Counted from the stretch's first letter, positions 7,262-15,293 are shown. The stretch is DNA of 25,801 nt from CAZPEV01 sp964585635 (GCA_964585635.1 CAZPEV010000025.1:1-25801); one strand, 5' to 3'. The notes: generated by a model from the sequence alone, not told the origin. Translations and numbers: made by a program.

Positions 7262-9790
7262 TTAAACGACCGCCGTCAGCGGGTCAAGATACAGCCCATG
7301 GGCATCCCGATAATGCAGGGCTTTCCTATGGAAGTGAAACGACATGATCCGATCGGCATCGAGGAGCTTCAGCGTTTCCAGCACCTCGTTCGGCTTGGCA
7401 TATCCGCCCTCCCCCAGCCCCAGTTCCATCTCCAGGATCGATCCGTCATCGCCGGGTTGCAGCTCCAGGCGATGGATGGCCGGGCGGATGTCGATTTCTT
7501 TGCCTCCCTCTTTGGTCGTCCGTATCGCCAAAACCGATGATTCCGCCAGAATCTGGGCCATACGGTCGGTCAGCCTCCGGTGATCGCCGAAATCGCCCCG
7601 CACCAGGTAGATGGCCCGATTGAGGACGGTCGAGATGGCCGGAGCCTTGGAGTAAATCAGCTTGCTGTCGGCGATAAAGAAACCCTCCGGCAGCGTCCGG
7701 CCCAGGGCTTCGATCTGCGTCGGGGAGCAGCTACCTTCAATCTGAATGTCCAGATACTCGCACTCCGAGCTGTACCCCAGCGGCAGGGGCGGGCCGAAGG
7801 AGAGTTTCTGGTGGGGATGAAAGCCCTGACTATAAGCCACCGGAATATCCGACCGCCGAATGGCCCTCTCGAAGATGCGGTTATGGTCGAGATGCGACAG
7901 AAACCGCACCAGACCGTTCTTGCCCCACTTCACCCGGATCTTTCCTCGGGCGGGGGTGACCGCCGTGTGCGGCCCCGCTACCCGTACCTTCCGGCGCCCG
8001 TACAGGTCATTATCGTTGCCTGCCGCCGCCGGTAATGACGGCGGTTCCGCTTGGTCAGGCTCGGCGAAGGCAGCTTCGGAGGTGCGTGTCCGCTCGGCCT
8101 GCAAATGTTCTTTGGAATGCCCAAGGTCGATATGATCCCACGGCAGCCTCTCGGAGAAGCTGAAATCCCCGGCGAATTCCTTTGGGTCCAGGGCGCAAGT
8201 TTCAAACGCCTTTTGCCAAAGGTCGAACTTGAAATGCTCCGTCCATCCGTCAAACCGGGCGGAGTTCCGATAGGCGGCCAGAATGACCTTTCCCAGGCGA
8301 CGGTCGCCCCGCCCGAGGACGCCCTCCAGATAGGACAGCTCCGGGTCCCGGAATTTCAGCGTCACCTCATGCGCCCGCATGCCGCGGCTGATCTGGTCCT
8401 GCTTGCGCCGGATTTCCTCCGGGGTGCAGAGACGGTCCCATTGGAAGGGGGTGTGCGGCTTGGGGGAAAAGGGGGAGATGGTGACGTTGATTTTGTGCTG
8501 ACCTTTGATCTGCCGGCCGATTCGCACCGCCTTCATGATCAAATCATTGATCCCGGCGATATCATCGTTGGTCTCCGTGGGCAGGCCGATCATGAAATAG
8601 AGCTTGACCAGAAGCCATCCCTTTTCAAACGCCGTCTGCACCGCCGTCAGCAGCTCCGCCTCAGTGACGTTTTTGCCAACCACGCGGCGAAGCCGTTCGG
8701 AGCCGACCTCCGGCGCGAACGTCAGGCCGGTTTTATGGCTGCGCTTGACGGCGTCCGCCAAGGCGGCCGTGAAACTTGACGGTCGCAGTGACGGCAACGA
8801 CAAGGCCACTTTCTTCGGCTCCAGCGCCAGCGCCAGGCCGGTGGCCAATTGCGCAATGCCGGGATAATCGGTGGCGGAGAGGGAGAGCAGGCCGACCTCG
8901 TCATAACCGGTCGCCTTCACGTTGGCCATGATCTGGCTTTTGATATCGGCCGCGCTGCGGATACGGACCGGCTTATAGATTTTTCCCGCCAGGCAGAAGC
9001 GGCATCCCTGGGGACAACCCCGCATGATTTCGACCGAGACCCGGTCGTGGGTGACTTCGGCCAGTGGCACCAGGGGGTGGCTGGGATAGTATTCGGGTTG
9101 GAGCCGGGCGGTGTGACGGGCTTTGATTTTATCCGGTATCCCCGCGACCGTCGGCTTTCGGTTGACGGGATCATGGAAGGCCGGCACATAGATCGATTCG
9201 ACCCGGGCCATCCGCAGCAGGCGTTCCCGACGCGGTTTCCCTCGTCCGTCCCTCAGCGCTTCGACCAGCTCCGGAATCGCTTCCTCGGCCTCGCCGATGA
9301 AGAAGAAATCGATGAAATCGGCCATCGGCTCGGGATTGCAGCAGATCGGTCCGCCGGCGGCGATTAAGGGATCGGCGTCATTGCGATCGGCGGCCAGAAG
9401 CGGGATACCGGCCAGCTCCAGCATCGCCAGCAGGTTGGTGTACACCATCTCGTAGGACAGGGTGAATCCCAACAGGTCGAATTCGGCAACCGCGCGGTGG
9501 GACTCGAGCGTGAACAGGGGAATGGCGCAGGCGCGCATGATCTCCTCGGCGCCCGGGGCAGGAGCGTAGACCCGTTCGCAAAGGGCATCCTGACGGCTGT
9601 TGAAGAGATGATACAGAATCTGGCCGCCGGTATAGGACATGCCCACTTCATACATGTCCGGATAGGCCAGGGCGATATTGACCCGCCCCTGCGGTTCTTT
9701 GACGATACTGCCGATCTCCCGTCCGATATACCGCACCGGCTTCTCGACATACGGGAAGAACTGCTGTTCCAGAATCGCGCGCGTCACCAT
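7262..9790 (-). CDS. B12-binding-type radical SAM protein fused to DUF2344 (TIGR03960 + TIGR03936)
   Basis: The protein has 842 residues. The N-terminal ~230 residues form the B12-binding-like part (ALAYPDMYEVGMSYTGGQILYHLFN). A radical SAM core follows, with CPQGCRFC (C259, C263, C266) as the CxxxCxxC 4Fe-4S site. From about residue 630 a DUF2344 domain begins with KIRVKWGKNGLVRFLSHLD and continues through YSQGFHPHQKLSFGPPLPLG. In many bacteria these are adjacent genes or one fused gene, often near RNase G; the reaction is unknown, and a tRNA or rRNA modification role has been suspected. The start codon follows a terminator U tract at once, with no clear Shine-Dalgarno, so expression may depend on readthrough. 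Confidence 0.9.
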   Translation of the reverse strand: MVTRAILEQQFFPYVEKPVRYIGREIGSIVKEPQGRVNIALAYPDMYEVGMSYTGGQILYHLFNSRQDALCERVYAPAPGAEEIMRACAIPLFTLESHRAVAEFDLLGFTLSYEMVYTNLLAMLELAGIPLLAADRNDADPLIAAGGPICCNPEPMADFIDFFFIGEAEEAIPELVEALRDGRGKPRRERLLRMARVESIYVPAFHDPVNRKPTVAGIPDKIKARHTARLQPEYYPSHPLVPLAEVTHDRVSVEIMRGCPQGCRFCLAGKIYKPVRIRSAADIKSQIMANVKATGYDEVGLLSLSATDYPGIAQLATGLALALEPKKVALSLPSLRPSSFTAALADAVKRSHKTGLTFAPEVGSERLRRVVGKNVTEAELLTAVQTAFEKGWLLVKLYFMIGLPTETNDDIAGINDLIMKAVRIGRQIKGQHKINVTISPFSPKPHTPFQWDRLCTPEEIRRKQDQISRGMRAHEVTLKFRDPELSYLEGVLGRGDRRLGKVILAAYRNSARFDGWTEHFKFDLWQKAFETCALDPKEFAGDFSFSERLPWDHIDLGHSKEHLQAERTRTSEAAFAEPDQAEPPSLPAAAGNDNDLYGRRKVRVAGPHTAVTPARGKIRVKWGKNGLVRFLSHLDHNRIFERAIRRSDIPVAYSQGFHPHQKLSFGPPLPLGYSSECEYLDIQIEGSCSPTQIEALGRTLPEGFFIADSKLIYSKAPAISTVLNRAIYLVRGDFGDHRRLTDRMAQILAESSVLAIRTTKEGGKEIDIRPAIHRLELQPGDDGSILEMELGLGEGGYAKPNEVLETLKLLDADRIMSFHFHRKALHYRDAHGLYLDPLTAVV

Positions 9791-9795
9791 GCCAT

Positions 9796-9821
9796 AAAAA
9801 AACCCCGGCCTGCGGCCGGGG
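9796..9821 (-). terminator. Intrinsic terminator after the zinc-ribbon gene
   Basis: On the minus strand, CCCCGGCC (9821-9814) pairs perfectly with GGCCGGGG (9810-9803) around a 3-base loop, followed by seven Ts (9802-9796). It lies 5 bases after the stop of the zinc-ribbon gene. The T tract ends only 5 bases before the ATG of the radical SAM gene, so it may also act as an attenuator. Confidence 0.9.
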
Positions 9822-9826
9822 TCGGC

Positions 9827-10012
9827 TTAGCCGTAGATCTCGGCTTCGTTACACTTGCAAACCCCGACCGGCTTGTTGGTAAAGCGCCAACTGCCGTCCC
9901 GCTTAACGGCCTTCATCAGCTTGATATGGGTAATCTCACCGTTGCAGACCGGGCAGATGCTGACGTGGCGTTTCTTGGAGGCCTTGTCCGCGAATGATTG
10001 TTTCTTTGCCAT
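9827..10012 (-). CDS. Small zinc-ribbon protein
   Basis: The protein has 61 residues and is rich in lysine. CPVCNG at residues 20-25 and CKC near the C-terminus form a likely zinc-binding site. Basic residues in the N-terminal third suggest nucleic-acid or ribosome contact, which is only an inference. AGGAG at 10023-10027 lies 10 bases before the ATG, and a strong terminator follows the stop, so this is a real gene and the last of its operon. Its first 77 bases overlap the end of the preceding gene in another frame. No specific family recognised. Confidence 0.8.
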   Translation of the reverse strand: MAKKQSFADKASKKRHVSICPVCNGEITHIKLMKAVKRDGSWRFTNKPVGVCKCNEAEIYG

Positions 10013-10232
10013 GACCTGGTGTCTCCTTTACGGTATGATCTCTTGCATTCATTCGTTTTCGTTCTTCATGTAGATAGGCCAGCAACCGGGTGGCCTCGGC
10101 CGCGATGGCAAAGCCCGGACTGGCCGTTCGCCGTTCGCCGCAGAGATCAAACTCGGCGGCCGCGGCGGCATAATCTTTGCCGCGCAACGCTTCCAGACCC
10201 CGGCAGTAGGCTTTTTCCTCGACCGACAGCAT
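9936..10232 (-). CDS. Small helical protein, TPR-like, unknown function
   Basis: The frame encodes 98 residues from the ATG at 10232. That start has AAGGCGGT just upstream, 7 of 8 matches to the ideal Shine-Dalgarno. In-frame ATGs at 10235 and 10256 are alternatives. The N-terminal ~65 residues are Ala-rich and helical (EEKAYCRGLEALRGKDYAAA, then EAATRLLAYLHEERKRM), compatible with one or two TPR-like hairpins. The last ~25 residues are read across the beginning of the zinc-ribbon gene and look less protein-like. It starts 10 bases after the stop of the upstream gene. The N-terminal part is probably real; the C-terminal tail is uncertain. Confidence 0.55.
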   Translation of the reverse strand: MLSVEEKAYCRGLEALRGKDYAAAAAEFDLCGERRTASPGFAIAAEATRLLAYLHEERKRMNARDHTVKETPGHGKETIIRGQGLQETPRQHLPGLQR

Positions 10233-10242
10233 CATTACCGCC

Positions 10243-10866
10243 TTATTGGACCTCATCCCTGATACGGCGTAACCGCTTCACATAGGGGTCGACCTTGTAC
10301 CCCTCGAGCCGCAAGAAATAGATCAGCGAGGCCGCCAGATGTTCGTACATCCGATCGGTTTTGGACTCGGCCGACGACAGCAAATCATCCAGGACGGTCA
10401 GCAGATGGTCATGCTCCGACAGGAGCATATTCATCTCTTCCGATTCACGGCGCAACAGGGCGTGAAACCGATCGGCCAACGAGGCTTCCTCTCGCGAAGC
10501 TTTTAGCGTCAGCCGCACCGCGCGATTGCCGATGCCTTGCGACCACTCGTTCACCTCGCTGGCCAGCTTGAGGCTGTCGCCGTCGCTCCGCGTCATAAAC
10601 GCCTGCGACAGGCCGGCCAGAAGCTCCCCCAGCCGCCTCTTTTGGGAGGCATCCAGGGTGCCGTCGTCCAGCCAGGTTCGATGATTCGTCAGAAACTGCG
10701 CCAGATAACCGGTGACGTTTTTCCCCTGGGTCAAATCCACCAGGATATCATCCAGTTGGTTCAGGCCGATCAGAAAGTCGATCTGGCTCTCCTTGCCCAC
10801 CAGCATGTTATCCACCAGCCGGGACAAGGAGTATTCCAGCCTGTCTATGGTCTCGGCTCTGATCAT
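10243..10866 (-). CDS. All-helical protein of unknown function in the PATAN operon
   Basis: The 207-residue protein has no recognised family, signal peptide or membrane segment. It is almost entirely predicted helix, rich in Leu, Glu, Asp and Arg, with heptad-like stretches such as RLEYSLSRLVDNML and HDHLLTVLDDLLSS. Its ATG overlaps the stop of the PATAN gene by four bases (ATGA), which implies translational coupling. The two proteins may therefore act together. A role as a signalling or polarity adaptor is only an inference from the PATAN partner. Confidence 0.75.
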   Translation of the reverse strand: MIRAETIDRLEYSLSRLVDNMLVGKESQIDFLIGLNQLDDILVDLTQGKNVTGYLAQFLTNHRTWLDDGTLDASQKRRLGELLAGLSQAFMTRSDGDSLKLASEVNEWSQGIGNRAVRLTLKASREEASLADRFHALLRRESEEMNMLLSEHDHLLTVLDDLLSSAESKTDRMYEHLAASLIYFLRLEGYKVDPYVKRLRRIRDEVQ

Positions 10867-11705
10867 GGTTTGGTCTTCCCGGTTGCGGTCATCGAGGCAT
10901 TGATTCTCTGGCTGAGATAATCTTCGATCAATTGCCCCAGCCGATCAACCATCGCCTCCAGGTGATCGCGTGGGGAGGCGGCCTTGTCGGCGACGCGGAT
11001 CAACCCGGCCAGTTGCAGCGAGGCCAGCCGCTTGAGGGTCTCCAATGGTTCCCGGCCCGCGGCCGCCATGATGTCGTTGATATCCCGATGGCCGTCAACC
11101 AGCGCCAGGATATTCCACTCGTCCGGTTCCAGCGAGACGTTGCGGACCTGTCCTGCCTCGGATGAGGCCACCGTAAAGATGGTCGCGAAGTCCGGCAGGC
11201 AGTCTTTCACCCGCGACATCTCGTCCAACCGCCTGACCCCCTCCAGCACGACGTTTTCAGTGGACAGGTTGACCGTGATTTCCTCTTCCGTGGGAAACTG
11301 GTTTTCATAGAACTTGAATGATCCCCGCTCCCAGGACATAAGCGAGAAGATCAGGTCCTCGACCTGTTTCCGAATCACCTGCTCCAGATCGGCCCGGTCG
11401 ATGTATCGTTTTTCAATCAATATCTGCCCCAGCCGCTTGCCGGAGGCCCGCTGGGAGGCCTGATCGGCGATCGCCTCGTCCAATTGCGGCAGCGTAATCC
11501 GGCCCATTTCAACCAGCATCCGGCCGAGATGGTAGGTCTTGCGGGGGCCGTAACCGTATATCACCGAGCCGTTTCGGAAATAGACCATGACGATGTCGTC
11601 GTCTCGCTGGATCCCCAGCGTCCCGGTCTTCCGCCCGGTCGACACCAACTGGAATATCTCCGGCAGGGTGAACCGTTCGATATTGCCCTGTAAATCCAAA
11701 TCCAT
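10863..11705 (-). CDS. DUF4388 (PATAN) domain protein
   Basis: The 280-residue soluble protein opens with a PATAN/DUF4388 domain: LQGNIERFTLPEIFQLVSTGRKTGTLGI, then VYFRNGSVIYG. A segment like the N-terminal domain of GspE/MshE ATPases follows (LGRMLVEMGRITLPQLDEAI, then LGQILIEKRYIDRADLEQVI). Next come a beta-rich GSFKFYENQFP part and a C-terminal winged-helix-like segment. PATAN domains occur in response regulators and adaptors controlling motility, polarity and exopolysaccharide in cyanobacteria, myxobacteria and Deinococcus. No receiver domain is present here. A good promoter lies at 11738-11765, making this the first gene of a four-gene unit with overlapping ends. Confidence 0.85.
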   Translation of the reverse strand: MDLDLQGNIERFTLPEIFQLVSTGRKTGTLGIQRDDDIVMVYFRNGSVIYGYGPRKTYHLGRMLVEMGRITLPQLDEAIADQASQRASGKRLGQILIEKRYIDRADLEQVIRKQVEDLIFSLMSWERGSFKFYENQFPTEEEITVNLSTENVVLEGVRRLDEMSRVKDCLPDFATIFTVASSEAGQVRNVSLEPDEWNILALVDGHRDINDIMAAAGREPLETLKRLASLQLAGLIRVADKAASPRDHLEAMVDRLGQLIEDYLSQRINASMTATGKTKP

Positions 11706-11737
11706 GTCGTATATCCCTGATTTTTCGACAGATAATT

Positions 11738-11765
11738 AATATATATCCCGCCGGCCGAAAGTCAA
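11738..11765 (-). promoter_or_regulatory. Sigma70-type promoter for the PATAN operon
   Basis: On the minus strand, TTGACT (11765-11760) is followed after 16 bases by TATATT (11743-11738), with more AT-rich sequence downstream. Transcription would begin near 11731, leaving a leader of about 25 bases before the ATG at 11705. Confidence 0.6.
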
Positions 11766-11807
11766 TGAGATTCATCAGCCGGCCGGAACCGACCTGCGGA
11801 GCGGAAT

Positions 11808-12152
11808 TTATGGCAAAAGTTTCGCCAGTTGCCGGACAAGGTTGGCCTCGTTGATGGCGTGGCGGGCGCAGTTCCAGACGGCGGAACCGCCATGGAATAG
11901 AATCACCTGAGGCGACTCGTGGAGGACGCCGGTCCGGTTGCTGATCAGATCCGACAACGGGCGGTCCTCGAGAATCAGTACCCGGCGGCAGTCGTAACGA
12001 TCGTTGCCTTCGGCAAACTGCTCGAATCGCATCCAGGCCCCGCGCGAAATGGGGCAGCCGGTGGAATGCTTAAACAGCAACACCGGCCGCTGGTGGCTGG
12101 CCTGAAGTAACACCTCAAAATCGGCCTCAGTTCGACAATCGATGATCATCAT
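11808..12152 (-). CDS. ytxJ: Bacilliredoxin / YtxJ-like thioredoxin-fold protein
   Basis: The 114-residue protein has the pattern of the YtxJ (BrxC) family: VLLFKHSTGCPISRGAW with a single-cysteine CPIS active site, then a VLILEDRPLSDLIS segment and HESPQVILFHGGSAVW. In Bacillus this family removes bacillithiol from mixed disulfides, so its presence is compatible with low-molecular-weight-thiol biology here; no thiol biosynthesis gene is in the window. GGGAGG lies one base before the first ATG and four before the second (12149), so the second Met is the likelier start. It is transcribed divergently from nfeD. Confidence 0.85.
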   Translation of the reverse strand: MMIIDCRTEADFEVLLQASHQRPVLLFKHSTGCPISRGAWMRFEQFAEGNDRYDCRRVLILEDRPLSDLISNRTGVLHESPQVILFHGGSAVWNCARHAINEANLVRQLAKLLP

Positions 12153-12235
12153 GCCTCCCTAAAATTACGGATGGGCGGTTCTGCTATGCTCTTATACAAA
12201 ACCCCGTTGCCACCGGACTGGTTCCAAAACAGTTG

Positions 12236-12265
12236 TTGCATGGAACGGTTCGATTCATCTATATT
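12236..12265 (+). promoter_or_regulatory. Possible promoter for nfeD-slipin
   Basis: TTGCAT (12236-12241) and TATATT (12260-12265) are separated by 18 bases in a locally AT-rich stretch between divergent genes. The leader would be about 65 bases. Moderate match only. Confidence 0.35.
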
Positions 12266-12336
12266 TTGCATAGACTTCGGGAAAAAAGACCGCACGAGTG
12301 TAACTCGGCCACGGAATCAAACCGGGAGAAACCGCT

Positions 12337-13644
12337 ATGGTATCTGGTGTGCATAACTTGGGCCAAGGGAACCGGCTGCGATGGGGGATTATCCTGGCCG
12401 CTGGGCTGGCGATCTTGGGCGCCGTTCCCGCCTGGGCCGGGGGCGTGGCTCTGGTCAAGGTCGACATGGCCATCGGCCCGATCAGCGTCAAGGTGATTTC
12501 GGAGGCGGTCGACCGTGCTTTTGAAGAAGGCCGCAGCCTGTTGATTGTCGAGATGGACACCCCGGGCGGGCTGGATCAGTCGATGCGGTCGATCTGCCGC
12601 AAGCTGCTGAATGCCGACCTTCCGGTGGCCGTTTATGTCGCGCCGTCGGGGGCGCGGGCGGCCTCGGCGGGGCTTTTCATTACCTATGCCGCCCATATCG
12701 CCGCCATGGCGCCCGGAACCAATATCGGCGCCGCCCACGTGGTCAGCATGGGCGAGAAAATGGATTCGGTGATGACCGACAAGGTCCAGAATGACGCCGC
12801 CGCCTATATTACCTCCATCGCCAAGAAGCGCGGACACAACGTCGAATGGGCCCGCCGGGCCGTGCTGGAAAGTGTCTCTATCGACGCCGAGGCCGCCCGC
12901 GATTCGCATGTCGTCGATGTCATCGCCAAGGACGTCGATGACCTCCTGGCCCAGATCGACGGCCGCGTGGTCGAGCTGGCCTCCGGGCCGGACACCCTCC
13001 ATGTGCGCGATCAACAGGTGACCGAGTATGCCATCAGCTTCAAGGACCGCTTTCTCAAGACGATCACCGATCCGACCATTGCCTTTATCCTGTTCAACCT
13101 CGGCTGGCTGGGGTTGATGGTCGAGCTGTACAATCCAGGGGCGATTTTGCCCGGCGTGATCGGCGGCATCAGCCTGATCATGGCCTTTTTCGCCTTTCAG
13201 CAGTTGCCCATCAACTACGCCGGGCTGGCGTTGATCATCTTTGCGGTCATTCTGTTTATACTGGAGGTAAAAATAGTCAGTCATGGTATTTTGGCGATTG
13301 GAGGGGTGTTGTCGATGCTTCTCGGATCATTGCTGTTGATCAATTCCACCGAGCCGTACCTGCAGATTTCCCTGGTGGTTATCATCACCACGGTGGTCTT
13401 CATCTCGGCCTTCTTCCTGTTCATCCTTCGCTTCGCCGTCAGGGCGCACAAGCGCAAGGTGGTGACCGGGAAGGAGGGGATGGTCGGCGAGGTCGGTGAG
13501 GTTCGCGGGGATGGCTCGGCGTTCGTCGCCGGCGAAATCTGGCGGATCTTATGTCCCACGCCGTTGTCCGTCGGCGACAAGGTGCGCGTGGTGGCGGTTG
13601 AGGGAATGCGTCTTAAAGTTGAAAAACATGGAGGTCCATCATGA
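12337..13644 (+). CDS. nfeD: NfeD / ClpP-class membrane serine protease
   Basis: The long-form NfeD has 435 residues. A signal sequence (residues ~14-34) precedes a ClpP-like periplasmic protease domain, with GGLDQSMRSI and the PSGARAASAG nucleophile region (Ser110); Lys149 is the likely general base by position, and this is inferred. About four membrane helices follow (from ~residue 250 to 365), with the typical LGWLGLMVELYNPG and a C-terminal OB-fold NfeD soluble domain (GKEGMVGEVGEV...GDKVRVV). Characterised archaeal relatives cleave the C-terminal region of a stomatin partner. GGGAGAA precedes the ATG. The stop overlaps the slipin start by four bases, so the two are co-translated. Confidence 0.93.
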   Translation: MVSGVHNLGQGNRLRWGIILAAGLAILGAVPAWAGGVALVKVDMAIGPISVKVISEAVDRAFEEGRSLLIVEMDTPGGLDQSMRSICRKLLNADLPVAVYVAPSGARAASAGLFITYAAHIAAMAPGTNIGAAHVVSMGEKMDSVMTDKVQNDAAAYITSIAKKRGHNVEWARRAVLESVSIDAEAARDSHVVDVIAKDVDDLLAQIDGRVVELASGPDTLHVRDQQVTEYAISFKDRFLKTITDPTIAFILFNLGWLGLMVELYNPGAILPGVIGGISLIMAFFAFQQLPINYAGLALIIFAVILFILEVKIVSHGILAIGGVLSMLLGSLLLINSTEPYLQISLVVIITTVVFISAFFLFILRFAVRAHKRKVVTGKEGMVGEVGEVRGDGSAFVAGEIWRILCPTPLSVGDKVRVVAVEGMRLKVEKHGGPS

Positions 13645-14414
13645 ACGTTTTCGGTTCCGGCGTGTTGACGATCATTTTTGCGGTCATAATCATTTTGGCC
13701 TATTCCATCCGTATCCTGCGGGAATACGAGCGGGGCGTGATTTTCCGTCTCGGCCGGCTGGTCGGGGCCAAGGGGCCGGGGCTGATCCTGCTCATCCCGG
13801 TCATCGACAAGATGGTCAAGGTCTCGCTGCGGGTCGTGACCATGGACGTCCCCGAGCAGGATATTATCACCCGCGACAACGTCACGGTGCGGGTCAACGC
13901 CGTCGTCTATTTCCGGGTGATCGATTCGGTCAAGGCGATTGTGGCGGTCGAGAATTTCCTGTATGCCACCTCGATGATGTCGCAGACCACGCTGCGGGCG
14001 GTCCTGGGGCAGGTGGAGCTGGATACGCTGCTTTCCGAGCGGGATAAGCTCAACGAGCGGCTGCAGAAGATTATCGACGAGGACACCGAACCGTGGGGGA
14101 TCAAGGTCACCAAGGTGGAGGTGAAGAACGTCGATCTGCCGCAGGAGATGCAGCGGGCGATTGCAAAGCAGGCCGAGGCCGAGCGGGAACGGCGGGCCAA
14201 GGTTATCCACGCCGAGGGCGAGCTGCAGGCGGCGACCAAGCTCCGGCAGGCGGCCGACGAGATTTCCAAGCAGCCGTCGGCGATGCAATTGCGGTTTTTG
14301 CAGACGCTGACCGAGATCGCCACCGAGAAGAACTCGACGATTGTTTTTCCGGTGCCGATTGATATACTATCGGCGTTCATTAAGAAGCTCGGCCCCGGTG
14401 ACAATCCGGTGTAA
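13641..14414 (+). CDS. Slipin / stomatin-like SPFH protein
   Basis: The 257-residue protein has one N-terminal membrane helix (residues ~5-24) followed by an SPFH/band 7 domain: REYERGVIFRLGRLVGAKGPG, LRVVTMDVPEQDIITRDNV, and VEVKNVDLPQEMQRAIAKQAEAERERRAKVI. An Ala/Glu-rich coiled coil and a hydrophobic C-terminus (TIVFPVPIDIL) follow, the latter the kind of segment that NfeD proteases cut. GGAGG lies six bases before the ATG. Slipin-NfeD pairs are thought to organise membrane microdomains and quality control. It is the last gene of the pair. Confidence 0.94.
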   Translation: MNVFGSGVLTIIFAVIIILAYSIRILREYERGVIFRLGRLVGAKGPGLILLIPVIDKMVKVSLRVVTMDVPEQDIITRDNVTVRVNAVVYFRVIDSVKAIVAVENFLYATSMMSQTTLRAVLGQVELDTLLSERDKLNERLQKIIDEDTEPWGIKVTKVEVKNVDLPQEMQRAIAKQAEAERERRAKVIHAEGELQAATKLRQAADEISKQPSAMQLRFLQTLTEIATEKNSTIVFPVPIDILSAFIKKLGPGDNPV

Positions 14415-14455
14415 GGTTTTGCTTGAATGGCATTGATTCATACCCGGCAGTAGAA

Positions 14456-14481
14456 GTAGGTCGGGCGCACTAGCGCCCGAC
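14456..14481 (+). repeat. GTAGG-led hairpin; possible terminator of nfeD-slipin
   Basis: GTCGGGCGC (14460-14468) and GCGCCCGAC (14473-14481) form a perfect 9-base stem with the loop ACTA. A weak T-rich run (TATTCTTGGGTTGTTTT) follows. It begins with GTAGG like the hairpins at 848 and 16614, so it may be a dispersed element that also ends transcription. Confidence 0.5.
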
Positions 14482-14496
14482 TATTCTTGGGTTGTT

Positions 14497-14551
14497 TTGC
14501 GGCGTCAGGAACCCTTTCCTGACGCCAGACGAATAGAATGGTGGTGCACCC
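14497..14551 (+). repeat. 55-base hairpin direct repeat, copy 1
   Basis: The repeat matches 15315-15369 at 52 of 55 positions. Its first half is an 11-base perfect hairpin, with arms 14501-14511 and 14516-14526 (GGCGTCAGGAA / TTCCTGACGCC). It continues with AGACGAATAGAATGGTGG and ends in GCACCC, which begins a second short inverted repeat. The two copies bracket the orphan membrane gene at 14667. Confidence 0.85.
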
Positions 14552-14567
14552 TTTCAGGGGGTACAGT

Positions 14568-14590
14568 GTCGAAACCGCAGGGGTTTCGAC
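14568..14590 (+). repeat. GTCGAAAC palindrome
   Basis: GTCGAAACC (14568-14576) pairs with GGTTTCGAC (14582-14590) around a 5-base loop. This unit is the reverse complement of 3241-3263 with one mismatch. It lies 16 bases after the 55-base repeat. Confidence 0.65.
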
Positions 14591-14666
14591 CTACAAACTT
14601 AGAGGTCTCTCACTCGCGCGGAATGAGTAGTAGGCTCATGGCTCGCTGATAATAGAGAGGGGTGTT

Positions 14667-15293
14667 ATGGAGCAATTACTTGCCGCGATAGGCCGTTTTA
14701 TGATATTCTCGGCCTTTTTGCCGGGGGTTATTGGTGTCGCAACCGCTAATTTCCTCTATGCGCCAATAGGACCCTATTTGCATAGGTTCGAAACCATAGA
14801 ATGGTTTGTTATAATATGTGCTGCCGGGGTTATTATAAGCATCATCGGCGCCAGCCTTGAACACCTTGTTTTGCTAAAAGTACTTCCCTATATTCGGTGG
14901 ATAATATTCCACCCCCTAAAAAAGGCTCTTTCGACCCTATTGGAATACCCTGTATTGAGATGCTTTCCCAAACTTGTAAGATACGTTAATGGGCGAGAAC
15001 AATCCTCCGGCCCTTGGTGTAAATCCTACCACGCCCTGATGACCTCATTTTGCAGATCGTCCTGTGATCGGCGCGGTTTGCGTGAATATATTGATTTCGG
15101 AGAGACTGTACGAATTCTATTCTGGAATACTGCGACTGCCATTTGGGTGGCTTTATTTCTACTTCCCGTAGTTTGGCACGTCAATTATTCGAATCACACA
15201 CTATGGTGGGGTTTGCTCATTCTTTCAGTAATAGCCGCTGGGCTTGCATGTTATGCGAATCATCTGCATACTAATGCGTCTAGAAATATATAG
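14667..15293 (+). CDS. Orphan membrane protein, four predicted helices
   Basis: The 208-residue protein has two N-terminal membrane helices (residues ~10-32 and ~45-70), a ~80-residue Cys- and Arg-containing soluble middle, and two C-terminal helices (~150-172 and ~176-196). AGAGAGGGG precedes the ATG. No family recognised. Its composition is noticeably more AT-rich than the flanking nfeD-slipin and CDF genes, and it is bracketed by 55-base direct repeats, which suggests acquisition as a unit. Function unknown. Confidence 0.75.
   Translation: MEQLLAAIGRFMIFSAFLPGVIGVATANFLYAPIGPYLHRFETIEWFVIICAAGVIISIIGASLEHLVLLKVLPYIRWIIFHPLKKALSTLLEYPVLRCFPKLVRYVNGREQSSGPWCKSYHALMTSFCRSSCDRRGLREYIDFGETVRILFWNTATAIWVALFLLPVVWHVNYSNHTLWWGLLILSVIAAGLACYANHLHTNASRNI

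Noticed and set aside
12259..13284. Minus-strand open frame of 341 codons opposite nfeD
   Set aside because: Its composition is rich in His, Asp, Gly and Gln, as expected of an antisense shadow; nfeD on the plus strand is unmistakable.
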